A DNA stretch of 64,000 bases from Flavobacteria bacterium BBFL7 (GCA_000153385.1 CH672374.1:2172544-2236543); one strand, 5' to 3'. Numbered from the stretch's first letter, positions 18,113 through 27,881 are shown. Notes: generated by a model not told the origin, from the letters alone. Numbers and translations: made by a program.

Positions 18113-19054
18113 TTACATGATAAAATTAGAACTGATTGACTCGTTGTTTTGAACGCTAGTCATTACTTCTGCAAATAGACCTGCGCAAGTAAGAACTTTA
18201 ATTTTTTTACTTTCTTTCCTTAAAGGAATGGAGTCAGTTACTATCAATTCTTCTAGTTGAGAATTTTCAATTCTCTCATATGCCTGACCTGATAAAATAG
18301 CATGAGTACAAATAGCTCTTACACTTTTTGCTCCACGTTCCATCATCACGTCTGCCGCTTTTGTTAAAGTACCTGCAGTATCAACCATGTCATCTACTAG
18401 GACTACGTTTTTCCCTGTTACGTCACCTATCAATTCCATGTGAGATATCACATTTGCTTTTTGACGCTGTTTATAACAAACTACTACGTCGCTTTCAAGA
18501 GTTTTTGCATAGGCATAAGCTCTTTTAGAACCACCCATATCTGGTGAGGCGATGGTAAGGTCTGATAAATTAAGGCTCTTTAAATAAGGGATGAATAAAG
18601 CACTACCAAATAGGTGATCTACAGGCTTCTCAAAAAATCCCTGAATCTGGTCTGCGTGTAAATCCATAGTGATTATACGGGTTGCTCCAGCACTTTCTAA
18701 GATTTTAGCAATCATTTTTGCGCCTATCGGTACACGAGGTTTGTCCTTGCGGTCTTGACGTGCCCATCCAAAATATGGTATCACTGCTGTGATATGTCTA
18801 GCGCTTGCACGCTTTGCAGCATCTAGCATTAATAATAACTCCATTAAGTTATCACTGCTAGGATGCGTAGAACCTATAATAAAGATACGACGACCACGTA
18901 TAGACTCTTCAAAAGAAGGTTGAAATTCTCCATCGCTAAATGTAGAAAAATTAACCTGTCCTAATGATGCACCATACTTCTCAGCTACTGCCTTAGCAAG
19001 GTCCATACTTTGTCTACAACCGAATAATTTTGCTTCTGTCATGATATTGGTCAT
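18113..19054 (-). CDS. prs: Ribose-phosphate pyrophosphokinase
   Basis: A 313-residue enzyme that makes PRPP from ribose-5-phosphate and ATP for nucleotide, His, Trp and NAD synthesis. Visible features are the ATP-binding FSDGEFQPSFEESIRGRRIFIIGST, the flexible-loop and metal region PYFGWARQDRKDKPRVPI, DLHADQIQGFFEKPVDHLFG, and the PRPP loop VVLVDDMVDTAGTL. Two close ATG starts are possible (19054 or 19042); the difference is four residues. Upstream gene of the L25/Ctc gene. Confidence 0.96.
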   Translation of the reverse strand: MTNIMTEAKLFGCRQSMDLAKAVAEKYGASLGQVNFSTFSDGEFQPSFEESIRGRRIFIIGSTHPSSDNLMELLLMLDAAKRASARHITAVIPYFGWARQDRKDKPRVPIGAKMIAKILESAGATRIITMDLHADQIQGFFEKPVDHLFGSALFIPYLKSLNLSDLTIASPDMGGSKRAYAYAKTLESDVVVCYKQRQKANVISHMELIGDVTGKNVVLVDDMVDTAGTLTKAADVMMERGAKSVRAICTHAILSGQAYERIENSQLEELIVTDSIPLRKESKKIKVLTCAGLFAEVMTSVQNNESISSNFIM

Positions 19055-19161
19055 CTTAAAATGAATTAGATTCCTGATTTTAAGGCTGCAAATGTACTGA
19101 TATTTTTATTCTTTGTCCTTAAAAATAGCTCTAAATAAGGTGTGAGATTTAAAATAATATG

Positions 19162-19169
19162 TACTTTTG
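19162..19169 (+). promoter_or_regulatory. -7 promoter element (TAnnTTTG type) for tRNA-Leu
   Basis: TACTTTTG matches the Bacteroidetes sigma-A -7 consensus exactly and lies 15 bp before the mature tRNA 5' end. At the expected -33 position (19 bp upstream) is GTG rather than TTG. Confidence 0.6.
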
Positions 19170-19184
19170 CAATCCAATTTTTAG

Positions 19185-19266
19185 GCCTCAGTGGTGGAAT
19201 TGGTAGACACGTTGGATTCAAAATCCAATGCTTCACGGCGTGCCGGTTCGATTCCGGCCTGAGGTA
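19185..19266 (+). tRNA. tRNA-Leu (anticodon CAA)
   Basis: An 82-nt cloverleaf with a long variable arm. The acceptor stem GCCTCAG (19185-19191) pairs with CTGAGGT (19259-19265), with one G-T pair; the discriminator base is A. The D arm contains the GGTGGAATTGG pattern, the anticodon loop is TTCAAAA (CAA, reads UUG), and the T arm is GCCGGTTCGATTCCGGC. CCA is not encoded. A terminator follows directly. Confidence 0.97.
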
Positions 19267-19270
19267 CTTT

Positions 19271-19304
19271 AAAAAACCAGAACAGAAATGTTCTGGTTTT
19301 TTTT
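19271..19304 (+). terminator. Rho-independent terminator after tRNA-Leu
   Basis: Hairpin AACCAGAACA / TGTTCTGGTT with a GAAA loop and a long T run, starting 5 bp after the tRNA. Confidence 0.92.
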
Positions 19305-19361
19305 ATACCACATGACTAAATATCCTATTTTTGAATCATTACCCCTAAAAACAATATGTAA

Positions 19362-19946
19362 ATGGATGATTTTTTAAGAAATGTGATTTTTGGATTTGAA
19401 CATGTGCTGGATTGGAGAGCATATGATCATATCTTATTTATCATGTTGCTTGCAGTACCTTACCTCTTTAAAAGTTGGAAAAAATTATTATGGCTTGTTA
19501 CTGCATTTACAATAGGTCATACTATTTCATTAATGCTTGTGGCTTTTGCAAAGGTTAGTTTTTCAAGTACTTATATTGAGTTTTTAATACCAGTAACCAT
19601 AGCGGTAACAGCACTGTATAATATTTTTACCGCAGGGAATAGACATCGAGATAATGCGGCATGGCTGGCAATATCTATTTCATTATTTTTTGGTTTGATA
19701 CATGGGTTAGCGTTTTCTAGTGCTTATAAAATGCTGGCGAGCGGTAGTGATAATGAGTTTTTATTATTGCTGGAGTATGCCATCGGTATAGAAGGAGCGC
19801 AATTACTTATCGTTTTATTAGTACTTATCTTAAATTTTGTTTTCACAGGTATTTTCCGATTTAGTAGAAAGGATTGGGTTCAGGTGATTTCAGGTATTGT
19901 GCTGGGAATGGTAATACCTATGCTTATCGACAGGTGGTTGTGGTAA
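19362..19946 (+). CDS. HupE/UreJ family membrane protein
   Basis: A 194-residue polytopic membrane protein with about six helices. The conserved features of the HupE/UreJ_2 family are visible: GFEHVLDWRAYDHILFI at the start, FTIGHTISLMLV in the second helix, and FFGLIHGLAFSSAY in the middle, with His residues that could bind metal. Family members are thought to be secondary metal (nickel or cobalt) permeases, but no nickel enzyme is encoded nearby. Single gene after the tRNA terminator; a palindrome copy lies 24 bp after its stop. Confidence 0.87.
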   Translation: MDDFLRNVIFGFEHVLDWRAYDHILFIMLLAVPYLFKSWKKLLWLVTAFTIGHTISLMLVAFAKVSFSSTYIEFLIPVTIAVTALYNIFTAGNRHRDNAAWLAISISLFFGLIHGLAFSSAYKMLASGSDNEFLLLLEYAIGIEGAQLLIVLLVLILNFVFTGIFRFSRKDWVQVISGIVLGMVIPMLIDRWLW

Positions 19947-19970
19947 GTAATTAGGATTGGTTTTAATTAT

Positions 19971-19984
19971 GCTTTCGCGAAAGC
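19971..19984. repeat. GCTTTCGCGAAAGC palindrome, copy 4 (intergenic)
   Basis: Exact 14-bp core between the HupE/UreJ gene and the dCMP deaminase gene. Confidence 0.95.
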
Positions 19985-20040
19985 GTAATTGTAGAATGCA
20001 TTTCATTAAAGTTATGCCATGATTGAAAAATATATATAAA

Positions 20041-20466
20041 TTGAAAGATCAAAAACAACATAAATACGACATTGCATACTTGAAAATGGCTGCAGAATGG
20101 GCTAAGCTATCTCACTGCAATAGAAGACAAGTCGGAGCGCTAATTGTTAGAGATCGCATGATTATAAGCGATGGGTACAATGGAACGCCTAGTGGATTTG
20201 AAAATTTTTGTGAAGATGAAGAAGGATACACAAAATGGTATGTATTGCATGCTGAGGCTAATGCGATTTTAAAAGTCGCAGGTTCAACTCAATCTTGCGC
20301 AGGAGCCACCCTTTATATAACGATGTCTCCGTGTAAAGATTGTAGTAAGCTAATTCATCAAAGTGGCATTAAACGTGTGGTGTATGTAGAAGGATATAAA
20401 GATGACAGTGGTTTGCAATTTCTGCAAAAGGCTGGCGTTGAAGTAGAACAAATTAATCAGTTATAG
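20041..20466 (+). CDS. dCMP deaminase family protein
   Basis: A zinc deaminase of about 141 residues converting dCMP to dUMP for thymidylate synthesis. Zinc and catalytic residues are clear: His70 and Glu72 in HAEANAIL, Cys98 and Cys101 in PCKDC; GYNGTPSGFENFCEDEEG is the substrate-side motif. There is no usable ATG: an in-frame stop lies at 20020-20022 and the first ATG (20086) would delete conserved N-terminal sequence, so translation must begin at TTG, either 20041 (MKDQKQHKYD, matching homologue length) or 20023. Two bases separate its stop from the S41 protease start, so the two are probably one operon. Confidence 0.93.
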   Translation: MKDQKQHKYDIAYLKMAAEWAKLSHCNRRQVGALIVRDRMIISDGYNGTPSGFENFCEDEEGYTKWYVLHAEANAILKVAGSTQSCAGATLYITMSPCKDCSKLIHQSGIKRVVYVEGYKDDSGLQFLQKAGVEVEQINQL

Positions 20467-20468
20467 TA

Positions 20469-22043
20469 TTGAAGAAGTCACAAGTATATGTTCCATTATT
20501 GCTGGGTATAGCTGTAGCGCTAGGAATAGGGCTGGGTTATATGCTGCATAGTGGTGAGTCCAGTGATGGGTTACTTATGGCTGGTAATGCAAATAAGCGT
20601 AAGCTTAATAAGTTAATTGATATAATAGATCAACGGTATGTGGATAATGTGAATACAGATAGTATTGTAGATCTTACTGTTAATGGTATTCTTTCTAATC
20701 TTGATCCGCATTCTGTGTATATCTCTAATGATGAGATGGAAGATGTTTCCGATCAGATGCGTGGTGATTTTGTTGGAATTGGGATAAGATTTTTTGTAAA
20801 CCAGGATACCATATCTGTACTTAATGTGTTAGATGGTGGTCCTAGTAAAAAGGCTGGTATTAAAGGTGGAGATAAAATTCTTTATGCTGATGGCAAGCCT
20901 CTATTTGGTCTAGATGCAGTAAGTACTGATGTTCTAAAAGGTGAAGATGGTTCAAAAGTTACTTTAGGAGTATTAAGGCCAGGTGATCGTGATGTGGAGC
21001 AAGTGGCTGTTGTAAGAGGTAGTGTACCTATCAATAGTGTTGAAGCAACCTACATGCTTGATGAAAATATGGGTTATATAAAAGTTAACCGATTTGCTGA
21101 ATCTACAGAAGACGAGTTTAATACGGCGATAGATCAACTGATTGATCAAGGAGCAAAACGCCTTACAGTCGATTTAAGAGATAATCCAGGTGGTGTTTTG
21201 AGTGCTGCTATTGCCATGGCAGATGAGTTTTTACCACGTAAAAAGTTGATACTTTTTCAAAAGGATCGTAATAATGAACGTAAAGATTCTTATGCGACAA
21301 GTGATGGCGATTTTGAGGATAAGCCGGTTTACATTTTAATTAATGAAAATAGTGCTAGTGCTAGTGAAGTGGTTGCCGGAGCATTGCAAGATAACGACGT
21401 AGGAACGATTATAGGGCGACGTAGTTTTGGAAAAGGTCTTGTGCAGCAAGAGATTAAGTTAGGTGATGGAAGTGCAGTTAGGTTAACAGTGTCTAGATAT
21501 TATACACCTACTGGAAGGAGTATTCAACGTCCATATGATAATGGTAATGAAGACTACTTTAAAGAGTATATAGATCGTTATAATAATGGTGAACTAGAAG
21601 ACGCTGCTAATATTGAGGTGAATGATTCTTTAAAAAGAACAACGCCAGCAGGTAAAGTAGTTTATGGCGGTGGTGGAATTATTCCAGATGTTTTTGTACC
21701 GTCCGCAGATGGATATGTACTACAAACACTAGAGTATTTTGCTCGTACAGGATTTGCAGATCAATTTACAAATAGATATTTGCAGGGCGATGGTATTAAC
21801 CTGCGCAACATGACTGAAAAAGATTTTATGGAAACGTATAGTGTTCCAGAATTAGTTATGGAGGATTTTATTCAATATGCTCAATTATATAACACCAGTA
21901 TTTCGCTGCCAGGTTATAGAGATGAAATTTCTACAATAATTAAATCGTCTCTTGCAGAGCAGCTTTATGATACGGAGGCGAAAATTAAAATCTTGAATCA
22001 ACAAGATCGTATGATTCAAAAAGTGCTAGAGCTTAATAAGTAA
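20469..22043 (+). CDS. S41 family C-terminal processing peptidase
   Basis: A 524-residue tail-specific protease anchored by one N-terminal helix (VYVPLLLGIAVALGIGLGYML) and facing the periplasm. A PDZ domain (about residues 90-170: ISVLNVLDGGPSKKAGIKGGDKILYADG) precedes the S41 catalytic core, with the Ser box NENSASASEVVAGAL and the Lys in RRSFGKGLVQ. The start codon is TTG; the N-terminus MKKSQVYVPLLLG is what homologues have. It likely trims or degrades envelope proteins. Second of two consecutive genes with TTG starts. Confidence 0.93.
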   Translation: MKKSQVYVPLLLGIAVALGIGLGYMLHSGESSDGLLMAGNANKRKLNKLIDIIDQRYVDNVNTDSIVDLTVNGILSNLDPHSVYISNDEMEDVSDQMRGDFVGIGIRFFVNQDTISVLNVLDGGPSKKAGIKGGDKILYADGKPLFGLDAVSTDVLKGEDGSKVTLGVLRPGDRDVEQVAVVRGSVPINSVEATYMLDENMGYIKVNRFAESTEDEFNTAIDQLIDQGAKRLTVDLRDNPGGVLSAAIAMADEFLPRKKLILFQKDRNNERKDSYATSDGDFEDKPVYILINENSASASEVVAGALQDNDVGTIIGRRSFGKGLVQQEIKLGDGSAVRLTVSRYYTPTGRSIQRPYDNGNEDYFKEYIDRYNNGELEDAANIEVNDSLKRTTPAGKVVYGGGGIIPDVFVPSADGYVLQTLEYFARTGFADQFTNRYLQGDGINLRNMTEKDFMETYSVPELVMEDFIQYAQLYNTSISLPGYRDEISTIIKSSLAEQLYDTEAKIKILNQQDRMIQKVLELNK

Positions 22044-22059
22044 GTCTGTTGTTTTTAAC

Positions 22060-22260
22060 CTATCGTTTCTCGTGCTTATCTTTTATCTTAAGAGATACTT
22101 GTAGTATAGCTAGTAAAATAAATACACACAAAGAAGCGAGGATGCTTATAACAGCTATTTGACTATCACCTTTAAAAAGATTAGAGAAATCTAGTTTAGT
22201 AGCATTAAATATGATGCTGGCAGCTGCAAGAGCCATTAATATGTATATAACTATTTTCAT
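22060..22260 (-). CDS. Small two-helix membrane protein
   Basis: 66 residues with two hydrophobic helices (IYILMALAAASIIFNATKL and AVISILASLCVFILLAILQVSL) joined by a short polar loop, ending in a basic tail (KIKDKHEKR). No named family is recognised, though such proteins sit next to marC in flavobacteria. Its ATG directly abuts the marC stop, which supports it being a real cotranscribed gene. Confidence 0.75.
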   Translation of the reverse strand: MKIVIYILMALAAASIIFNATKLDFSNLFKGDSQIAVISILASLCVFILLAILQVSLKIKDKHEKR

Positions 22261-22863
22261 TTAGAAAAGTTCTTTAATGTTTGTGGTAAATAGCTTTACC
22301 GCTATGGCTAGCAAGATAACCCCAAAAATTTTACGGACCACATTTATCCCTTGTTTTCCGATCAGTTTTTCAATGTATCCAGAGTTCTTAAGCACAATGT
22401 ATACAAAGATGATATTCACGATAATAGCAGCAATAATATTAATAACAGAGTATTCTGATCTTAAAGAAAGTACTGAGGTTAAGGTACCTGCACCAGCGAT
22501 AAGTGGAAATGCGATAGGTATAATAGCAGCAGTTTCTGGCGCCTCGTCTTTATAGAGTTGTACACCTAGAATCATCTCCAATGCTATAAAGAATATAATA
22601 AAGGCACCAGCGACAGCAAATGAGTTGACGTCAATCCCTATTAAATTCAACATTCTTTCACCTACAAATAAGAATACAATCATTAATACACCAGCAACAA
22701 CAGATGCTTTTTCACTTTGCACATGTCCAACCTTACGTCGTAAATCAATTATAATAGGAACGCTTCCTATAATATCGATTACCGCAAATAAAATCATGGT
22801 TGCTGTAAAAAACTCCTTTAGGTCAAAGGCTGCAAAAAAATCTACAAAAGAATTGCTTTCCAT
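22261..22863 (-). CDS. MarC family integral membrane protein
   Basis: A 200-residue six-helix membrane protein from ATG 22863 (MESNSFVDFFAAFDLKEFF); a TTG seven codons upstream is unlikely. The MarC/UPF0056 signature segments are present: ATMILFAVIDIIGSVPIIIDL, AFIIFFIALEMILGV, IIPIAFPLIAGAGTLTSVLSL and IMRKIFG-like VVRKIFGVILLAIAVKLFTTNI. Despite its name the family is not clearly linked to drug resistance; function unknown. Cotranscribed with the small membrane protein. Confidence 0.92.
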   Translation of the reverse strand: MESNSFVDFFAAFDLKEFFTATMILFAVIDIIGSVPIIIDLRRKVGHVQSEKASVVAGVLMIVFLFVGERMLNLIGIDVNSFAVAGAFIIFFIALEMILGVQLYKDEAPETAAIIPIAFPLIAGAGTLTSVLSLRSEYSVINIIAAIIVNIIFVYIVLKNSGYIEKLIGKQGINVVRKIFGVILLAIAVKLFTTNIKELF

Positions 22864-23029
22864 CGTCTTGTTTTGAGCGCGCAAAAGTACTGCTATTTAA
22901 TAGTTTAGTATTGATTAGTAAAGGTTAAATATTCATTAACGAATTGTGACTTTTAAGTTGTAGGTCTGCATCGTCTTAGAGCTCTTTTCAACTATGTCAT
23001 ATTCTGTCAGTATTAAATATGACTTCTAG

Positions 23030-23037
23030 TATCTTTG
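23030..23037 (+). promoter_or_regulatory. -7 promoter element for the DUF3109 gene
   Basis: TATCTTTG matches TAnnTTTG exactly, 19 bp before the ATG. No TTG is found at the usual -33 distance. Confidence 0.5.
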
Positions 23038-23056
23038 TAACCTCAAATTCTCCTTT

Positions 23057-23632
23057 ATGTTCCAGCTAGGAAAAACCATCGTGTCAGATGACGTATTAGA
23101 AAAAGACTTTGTTTGCAATCTTACTGCTTGTAAAGGTGTTTGCTGTGTGGCAGGTGAAGCTGGCGCACCATTAGAGCAAAAGGAGTTAGATATTCTAGAT
23201 AAGGAATATGAAAAAGTGAAGCCTTATTTAAGATCCGAAGGTGTTGAGGCTATAGAAGCTCAAGGTACGTGGATAGAACGTGAGAATGGAGAATTAGAAA
23301 CTCCATTAGTCAATGGTGCAGAGTGTGCTTACACAACTTTTAAAGAAGATGGGACCGCGCTATGCGGTATTGAAGCTGCTTATAGAGATGGTGCTACTTC
23401 TTTTTATAAGCCTATTTCCTGCCACCTGTATCCAGTACGTATACAAGAATACACAGATTTTAAAGCGGTGAATTATCACAAGTGGCAAATTTGTGATGAC
23501 GCGTGTACATTAGGTGAAGAGTTAGGTGTTCCAGTTTATAAATTTTTAAAGGAAGCTCTCGTTCGTAAATTCGGAATTGCTTGGTATGAAGAATTAGAAG
23601 AAATAGCTCAAAATTGGTCATCAAAATCTTAA
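23057..23632 (+). CDS. DUF3109 family cysteine-rich protein
   Basis: A 191-residue cytosolic protein with the DUF3109 pattern: CNLTACKGVCCVAGEAGAPL near residue 20, ECAYTTFKEDGTALCGIEAAYRDG in the middle and PISCHLYPVRI after it, then the late CDDAC. The clustered cysteines suggest metal or Fe-S binding like the YkgJ/FliB zinc/iron-chelating families, but the function is unknown. It precedes nrdB by 365 bp and is probably transcribed separately. Confidence 0.9.
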   Translation: MFQLGKTIVSDDVLEKDFVCNLTACKGVCCVAGEAGAPLEQKELDILDKEYEKVKPYLRSEGVEAIEAQGTWIERENGELETPLVNGAECAYTTFKEDGTALCGIEAAYRDGATSFYKPISCHLYPVRIQEYTDFKAVNYHKWQICDDACTLGEELGVPVYKFLKEALVRKFGIAWYEELEEIAQNWSSKS

Positions 23633-23666
23633 ATCTGCGTTTTTGAAAATCACTTTTTAACAATTT

Positions 23667-23680
23667 GCTTTCGCGAAAGC
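23667..23680. repeat. GCTTTCGCGAAAGC palindrome, copy 5 (intergenic)
   Basis: Exact 14-bp core, 35 bp after the DUF3109 stop. Confidence 0.95.
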
Positions 23681-23858
23681 GTGAATAACTTCTTCCTGTA
23701 TGAACATGTCAAAAATGTAGGAATTAGACTAAATATTGTAGCTTATCAGTGATAAAACGTAGACTTGTAATACCTTGTTTCTCTCAAATGCATTGAAAGT
23801 TAGACGAAATTTTAAATAAATGGTAGTCAGTGCTTTAGTTAATCAGATTAATTTTTTT

Positions 23859-23916
23859 TTAACAATTTAATTTGCTCGTGATCATGTTGAAAACTTGTTT
23901 AAAAGCAAATTGTTAA
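23859..23916 (+). promoter_or_regulatory. Candidate stem-loop upstream of nrdB
   Basis: TTAACAA (23859-23865) pairs with TTGTTAA (23910-23916) and TTTGCT (23871-23876) with AGCAAA (23904-23909), leaving a 5-nt bulge and a 27-nt loop. It ends 81 bp before the nrdB ATG. No T run follows, so it is not a standard terminator. It may control nrdB, but this is inference. Confidence 0.35.
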
Positions 23917-23997
23917 GATGCTAGTTTCCTCTCTATGATTTTTGATATTTGTTACTCTTCAAACTAGAAGAAATAACCGAGAAAAATAAAAGGACAC

Positions 23998-24990
23998 ATG
24001 CAGACGACTCAAGAACCAATTTTACAAGAGAACCCAGATAGATTTGTTATTTTTCCTATTCAACATGATGATTTATGGGAATGGTATAAGAAACAACAAG
24101 CCTGTATTTGGACTGCTGAGGAAATCGATCTGCAAGTTGATATTACAGACTGGCAAAATTCATTGAATTCTGACGAGCGTTACTTTATAAAGCATATCCT
24201 TGCGTTTTTTGCGGCTAGTGACGGTATTGTGAATGAAAATCTTGCAGAGAATTTTGTGAATGAAGTGCAATATTCTGAGGCTAAGTTTTTCTACGGTTTC
24301 CAGATCATGATGGAAAACATTCATTCAGAGACTTATTCTTTACTTATCGATACTTACGTAAAGGATGATGCAGAAAAAGATCAGCTCTTTAGAGCCATCG
24401 AGAATTTCCCAGCCATCAAATTAAAGGCAGACTGGGCAATGAAGTGGATTGAAAGTCCATCATTTGCAGAGCGTTTAATCGCATTTGCTGCGGTAGAAGG
24501 TATCTTTTTCTCTGGTGCATTCTGTTCAATTTACTGGTTGAAAAAACGTGGTCTTATGCCAGGACTTACTTTTTCTAATGAGTTGATATCACGTGATGAA
24601 GGTATGCACTGTGATTTTGCAGTACACCTACACAACCATCATCTCGTAAACAAAGTGCCTAAGGAGCGCATCACAGAAATTATTGTTGATGCTTTAAATA
24701 TCGAGCGTGAATTTATTACGGAGTCTTTGCCGGCTAGTTTAATAGGTATGAACGCAAAATTAATGACGCAATATCTAGAGTTTGTAACTGATCGTTTATT
24801 AGGTGAGCTGGAATGTGATCCTGTGTATAATGTTACTAATCCATTTGATTTTATGGATTTAATAGGTATGGAAGGTAAAACTAACTTCTTTGAGAAAAGA
24901 GTAGGTGAATACCAAAAAGCTGGTGTGATGAATAGTACTAAAGATGATAAGAGTTCAATGGATTCTTTCTCCTTAGATGCTGACTTCTAG
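23998..24990 (+). CDS. nrdB: Class Ia ribonucleotide reductase small subunit
   Basis: The 330-residue radical-generating subunit, which holds the di-iron site and tyrosyl radical for dNTP synthesis. Ligands can be read directly: Asp44 (WTAEEID), Glu106 and His109 (ENIHSETY), Glu167 (VEGIFFSG), Glu201 and His204 (RDEGMHCDF). The radical Tyr is Tyr113, four residues after His109. The C-terminal tail ([12 protein letters not shown]) is the acidic/aromatic peptide that docks to NrdA. It resembles the eukaryote-like R2 group common in Bacteroidetes. nrdA follows after 145 bp. Confidence 0.97.
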   Translation: MQTTQEPILQENPDRFVIFPIQHDDLWEWYKKQQACIWTAEEIDLQVDITDWQNSLNSDERYFIKHILAFFAASDGIVNENLAENFVNEVQYSEAKFFYGFQIMMENIHSETYSLLIDTYVKDDAEKDQLFRAIENFPAIKLKADWAMKWIESPSFAERLIAFAAVEGIFFSGAFCSIYWLKKRGLMPGLTFSNELISRDEGMHCDFAVHLHNHHLVNKVPKERITEIIVDALNIEREFITESLPASLIGMNAKLMTQYLEFVTDRLLGELECDPVYNVTNPFDFMDLIGMEGKTNFFEKRVGEYQKAGVMNSTKDDKSSMDSFSLDADF

Positions 24991-25135
24991 TTAGTAGCTG
25001 CTAAAACCCTGCAGCTTTAAAAGCTGTTCCAAAATAGAGTATCGAGGAGTAAATAGTTTATCCTCAAAAATAATAACCCAATTTTTAGAGAATGGGATTA
25101 GAATCCTTTTCTCTTAACCCAAAAACTAGTTCAAT

Positions 25136-27622
25136 ATGTTTGTAGTAAAAAGAGACGGCCACAAGGAGCCAGTAATGTTTGACAAAATCACAGCGAGAGT
25201 ACGTAAGTTATGTTATGGTCTAAGTAATCATGTAGATCCTGTAAAAGTTGCGATGCGTGTGATTGATGGATTGTATGATGGAGTTACTACAAGCGAATTA
25301 GATAATTTGGCTGCAGAAACGGCTGCAACAATGACCACGGCTCATCCAGACTATGCTCGTCTAGCGGCACGTATTTCTGTTTCTAACTTACATAAGAATA
25401 CAAAGAAGACGTTCACTGATGTGGTAACTGATTTATATGAATATGTAAATCCACGTACAGAGAAAAAAGCACCTATGATCTCTGATGAGGTGTATCAAGT
25501 AATACAAGATAATGCAGACCGCTTGAACTCGGCCATTATCTATAATCGTGATTTTGGGTACGATTATTTTGGGTTTAAAACATTAGAACGTAGTTATTTA
25601 TTAAAAATTAATGGAAAAATTGCAGAGCGTCCACAACATATGTTGATGCGTGTCTCTGTAGGGATTCATATGGATGATTTAGATGCAGCTATAGAGACTT
25701 ATGAGCTAATGTCTAAAAAGTTCTTTACTCATGCAACTCCTACGTTATTTAATGCTGGTACGCCTAAACCTCAAATGTCTTCTTGCTTCTTATTAACGAT
25801 GCAAGATGATAGTATAGAAGGGATTTATGATACATTAAAGCAAACAGCTAAAATCTCACAAAGTGCTGGTGGAATAGGATTGTCTATTCACAACATACGT
25901 GCTAGAGGTTCTTACATTGGTGGTACTAACGGTACTTCAAATGGAATTGTTCCTATGCTTAAGGTTTATAACGACACAGCACGTTATGTAGATCAAGGTG
26001 GAGGAAAACGTAAAGGTTCTTTTGCTATTTACATGGAGCCATGGCATGCAGATATTTTTGATTTCTTAGACCTTAAGAAAAACCACGGTAAAGAAGAAAT
26101 GCGTGCGCGCGATTTATTCTATGCGATGTGGATGTCTGATCTATTTATGAAAAGAGTTGAGGCAAACGATACATGGACTTTAATGTGTCCACATGAATGT
26201 CCAGACCTTTATAATGTTTATGGAGATGAATTTGAAGCGCTTTATACAAAGTATGAGCAAGAAGGAAAAGGTCGCAAAACAATTCAAGCGCGTGAGCTAT
26301 GGGATAAGATATTAGAATCTCAAATAGAGACTGGTACACCATATATGTTGTATAAAGATGCAGCAAATAATAAGTCTAACCAGAAGAATCTAGGAACCAT
26401 CAGGTCTTCAAACTTATGTACTGAGATCATGGAGTATACTTCTCCAGATGAGGTGGCTGTATGTAACCTAGCGTCTATAGCACTACCTATGTTTATAAAA
26501 GATGGTGCGTTTGATCATAAAGCACTTTATAAAGTAACTAAAAGAGTAACACGTAACTTAAATAAAGTAATTGATCGCAACTATTACCCAGTAATAGAGG
26601 CAAGAAATTCTAACATGCGTCACAGACCTGTTGGACTAGGTATTCAAGGTCTAGCAGATGCTTTTATCATGTTACGTCTACCGTTTACAAGTGACGAGGC
26701 TAAGAAATTAAACTCAGAGATTTTTGAGACTTTATATTTTGCAGCATGTGAAGCTTCTATGGAAATGGCTCAGGAAGAAGGAGCATATTCAACATTTGAA
26801 GGATCACCTATGTCACAAGGAGAGTTCCAGTTCAATATGTGGAATATCAATGATTCAGATTTAAGCGGTCGTTGGAATTGGTCAGATTTAAGAACTAAGG
26901 TAATGGAGCATGGTGTGAGAAACTCACTTCTAGTAGCGCCTATGCCTACAGCAAGTACTTCACAAATCTTAGGTAATAATGAAGCCTTTGAGCCATATAC
27001 TTCAAATATCTATACACGTAGAACACTATCTGGTGAGTTTATTGTAGTTAATAAGCACTTATTGAAAGACTTAGTAGACCTAGGGCTTTGGGATGATAGT
27101 TTGAAGAATGCTATTATGAGAAATAATGGTTCTATTCAAGCGATAGAAGGTATTCCAGAAGATATCAAAGAATTGTATAAAACGGTATGGGAATTAAAGA
27201 TGAAGGATATCATCGATATGTCTCGTCAACGTGGTTACTTCATTGATCAGTCTCAATCGTTAAACCTGTTTATGGAAAACGTGACAACGTCTAAGCTTAC
27301 TTCAATGCATTTCTATGCATGGAAGAGCGGTCTTAAAACAGGAATGTACTATTTAAGAACTAAGGCAGCTGTAGATGCTATTAAGTTTACGGTAACTAAA
27401 GAAGCTAAAAAAGCTCCAGTTGCACAGCCAGCAGTTGCACCAGTACTTATAGAAGATCATTCTCCAGCCGCTGCAAAAGTTATGGAAGCTGCTGCAGATA
27501 TTATTAATACAAAAGTCGTTACAGAGAGTGAAGAAATGACGGCTGCAGAATATAAAGAAATCCTATTGCGTGCAAAGGAAGCAGCAAGCAATGGAGATGA
27601 CTGCGAGATGTGCGGTTCATAG
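25136..27622 (+). CDS. nrdA: Class Ia ribonucleotide reductase large subunit
   Basis: The 828-residue catalytic subunit. An ATP-cone allosteric domain is at the N-terminus (about 1-90, [21 protein letters not shown]). The barrel carries [21 protein letters not shown] (first active-site Cys), [11 protein letters not shown] (Asn, radical Cys, Glu) and the matching [30 protein letters not shown] binds substrate phosphates. An Ala/Pro-rich linker (about 745-775) leads to the C-terminal redox pair Cys823/Cys826 (CEMCGS). The order nrdB-nrdA is the reverse of E. coli. A terminator follows 22 bp after the stop. Confidence 0.97.
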   Translation: MFVVKRDGHKEPVMFDKITARVRKLCYGLSNHVDPVKVAMRVIDGLYDGVTTSELDNLAAETAATMTTAHPDYARLAARISVSNLHKNTKKTFTDVVTDLYEYVNPRTEKKAPMISDEVYQVIQDNADRLNSAIIYNRDFGYDYFGFKTLERSYLLKINGKIAERPQHMLMRVSVGIHMDDLDAAIETYELMSKKFFTHATPTLFNAGTPKPQMSSCFLLTMQDDSIEGIYDTLKQTAKISQSAGGIGLSIHNIRARGSYIGGTNGTSNGIVPMLKVYNDTARYVDQGGGKRKGSFAIYMEPWHADIFDFLDLKKNHGKEEMRARDLFYAMWMSDLFMKRVEANDTWTLMCPHECPDLYNVYGDEFEALYTKYEQEGKGRKTIQARELWDKILESQIETGTPYMLYKDAANNKSNQKNLGTIRSSNLCTEIMEYTSPDEVAVCNLASIALPMFIKDGAFDHKALYKVTKRVTRNLNKVIDRNYYPVIEARNSNMRHRPVGLGIQGLADAFIMLRLPFTSDEAKKLNSEIFETLYFAACEASMEMAQEEGAYSTFEGSPMSQGEFQFNMWNINDSDLSGRWNWSDLRTKVMEHGVRNSLLVAPMPTASTSQILGNNEAFEPYTSNIYTRRTLSGEFIVVNKHLLKDLVDLGLWDDSLKNAIMRNNGSIQAIEGIPEDIKELYKTVWELKMKDIIDMSRQRGYFIDQSQSLNLFMENVTTSKLTSMHFYAWKSGLKTGMYYLRTKAAVDAIKFTVTKEAKKAPVAQPAVAPVLIEDHSPAAAKVMEAAADIINTKVVTESEEMTAAEYKEILLRAKEAASNGDDCEMCGS

Positions 27623-27644
27623 AACTTACTTATTTACTTAATGT

Positions 27645-27681
27645 AAAGCGACCTTGCAATTAATGTAAGGTCGCTTTTTTT
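27645..27681 (+). terminator. Rho-independent terminator after nrdA
   Basis: Stem AAAGCGACCTT (27645-27655) with its complement at 27667-27677, 11-nt loop, T run. A palindrome copy follows within 4 bp. Confidence 0.92.
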
Positions 27682-27683
27682 GT

Positions 27684-27701
27684 ACGCTTTCGCGAAAGCG
27701 T
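27684..27701. repeat. GCTTTCGCGAAAGC palindrome, copy 6 (intergenic)
   Basis: Perfect 18-bp palindrome directly behind the nrdA terminator. Confidence 0.95.
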
Positions 27702-27881
27702 GTATCACTTACTCTTTATGCATTTCAAAAGTTAAGTCTTTTAACAAGAATGGGTTGTATCCATGTCATAAACTTAAATCTATATTAAGCTTGATGTAAA
27801 CCCATGTTAATCGCTAGGTCTGAACCGTAGCCTGTCTGTATATTGAGACATATTAATTAAATAACCATACAAACTAATATT

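Larger units (their letters stand above)
23633..23997 (+). other. 365-bp non-coding region upstream of nrdB
   Basis: No gene is visible. It contains a palindrome copy (23667-23680) and an A+T-rich stem-loop at 23859-23916. The 15-mer TTAACAATTTGCTTT at 23657-23671 recurs exactly inverted at 23902-23916. I found no clear NrdR box and no exact TAnnTTTG element. The end, AAAAGGACACATG, contains an AGGA ribosome binding site for nrdB, uncommon in this phylum. Confidence 0.7.

Noticed and set aside
23633-23997. NrdR boxes upstream of nrdB
   Set aside because: I looked for paired 16-bp NrdR-like sites and found none convincing.
24991-25135. Small inverted repeat (AGCTTTAAAAGCT-like) between nrdB and nrdA
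   Set aside because: Short, weak and without T run; probably chance in A+T-rich DNA.
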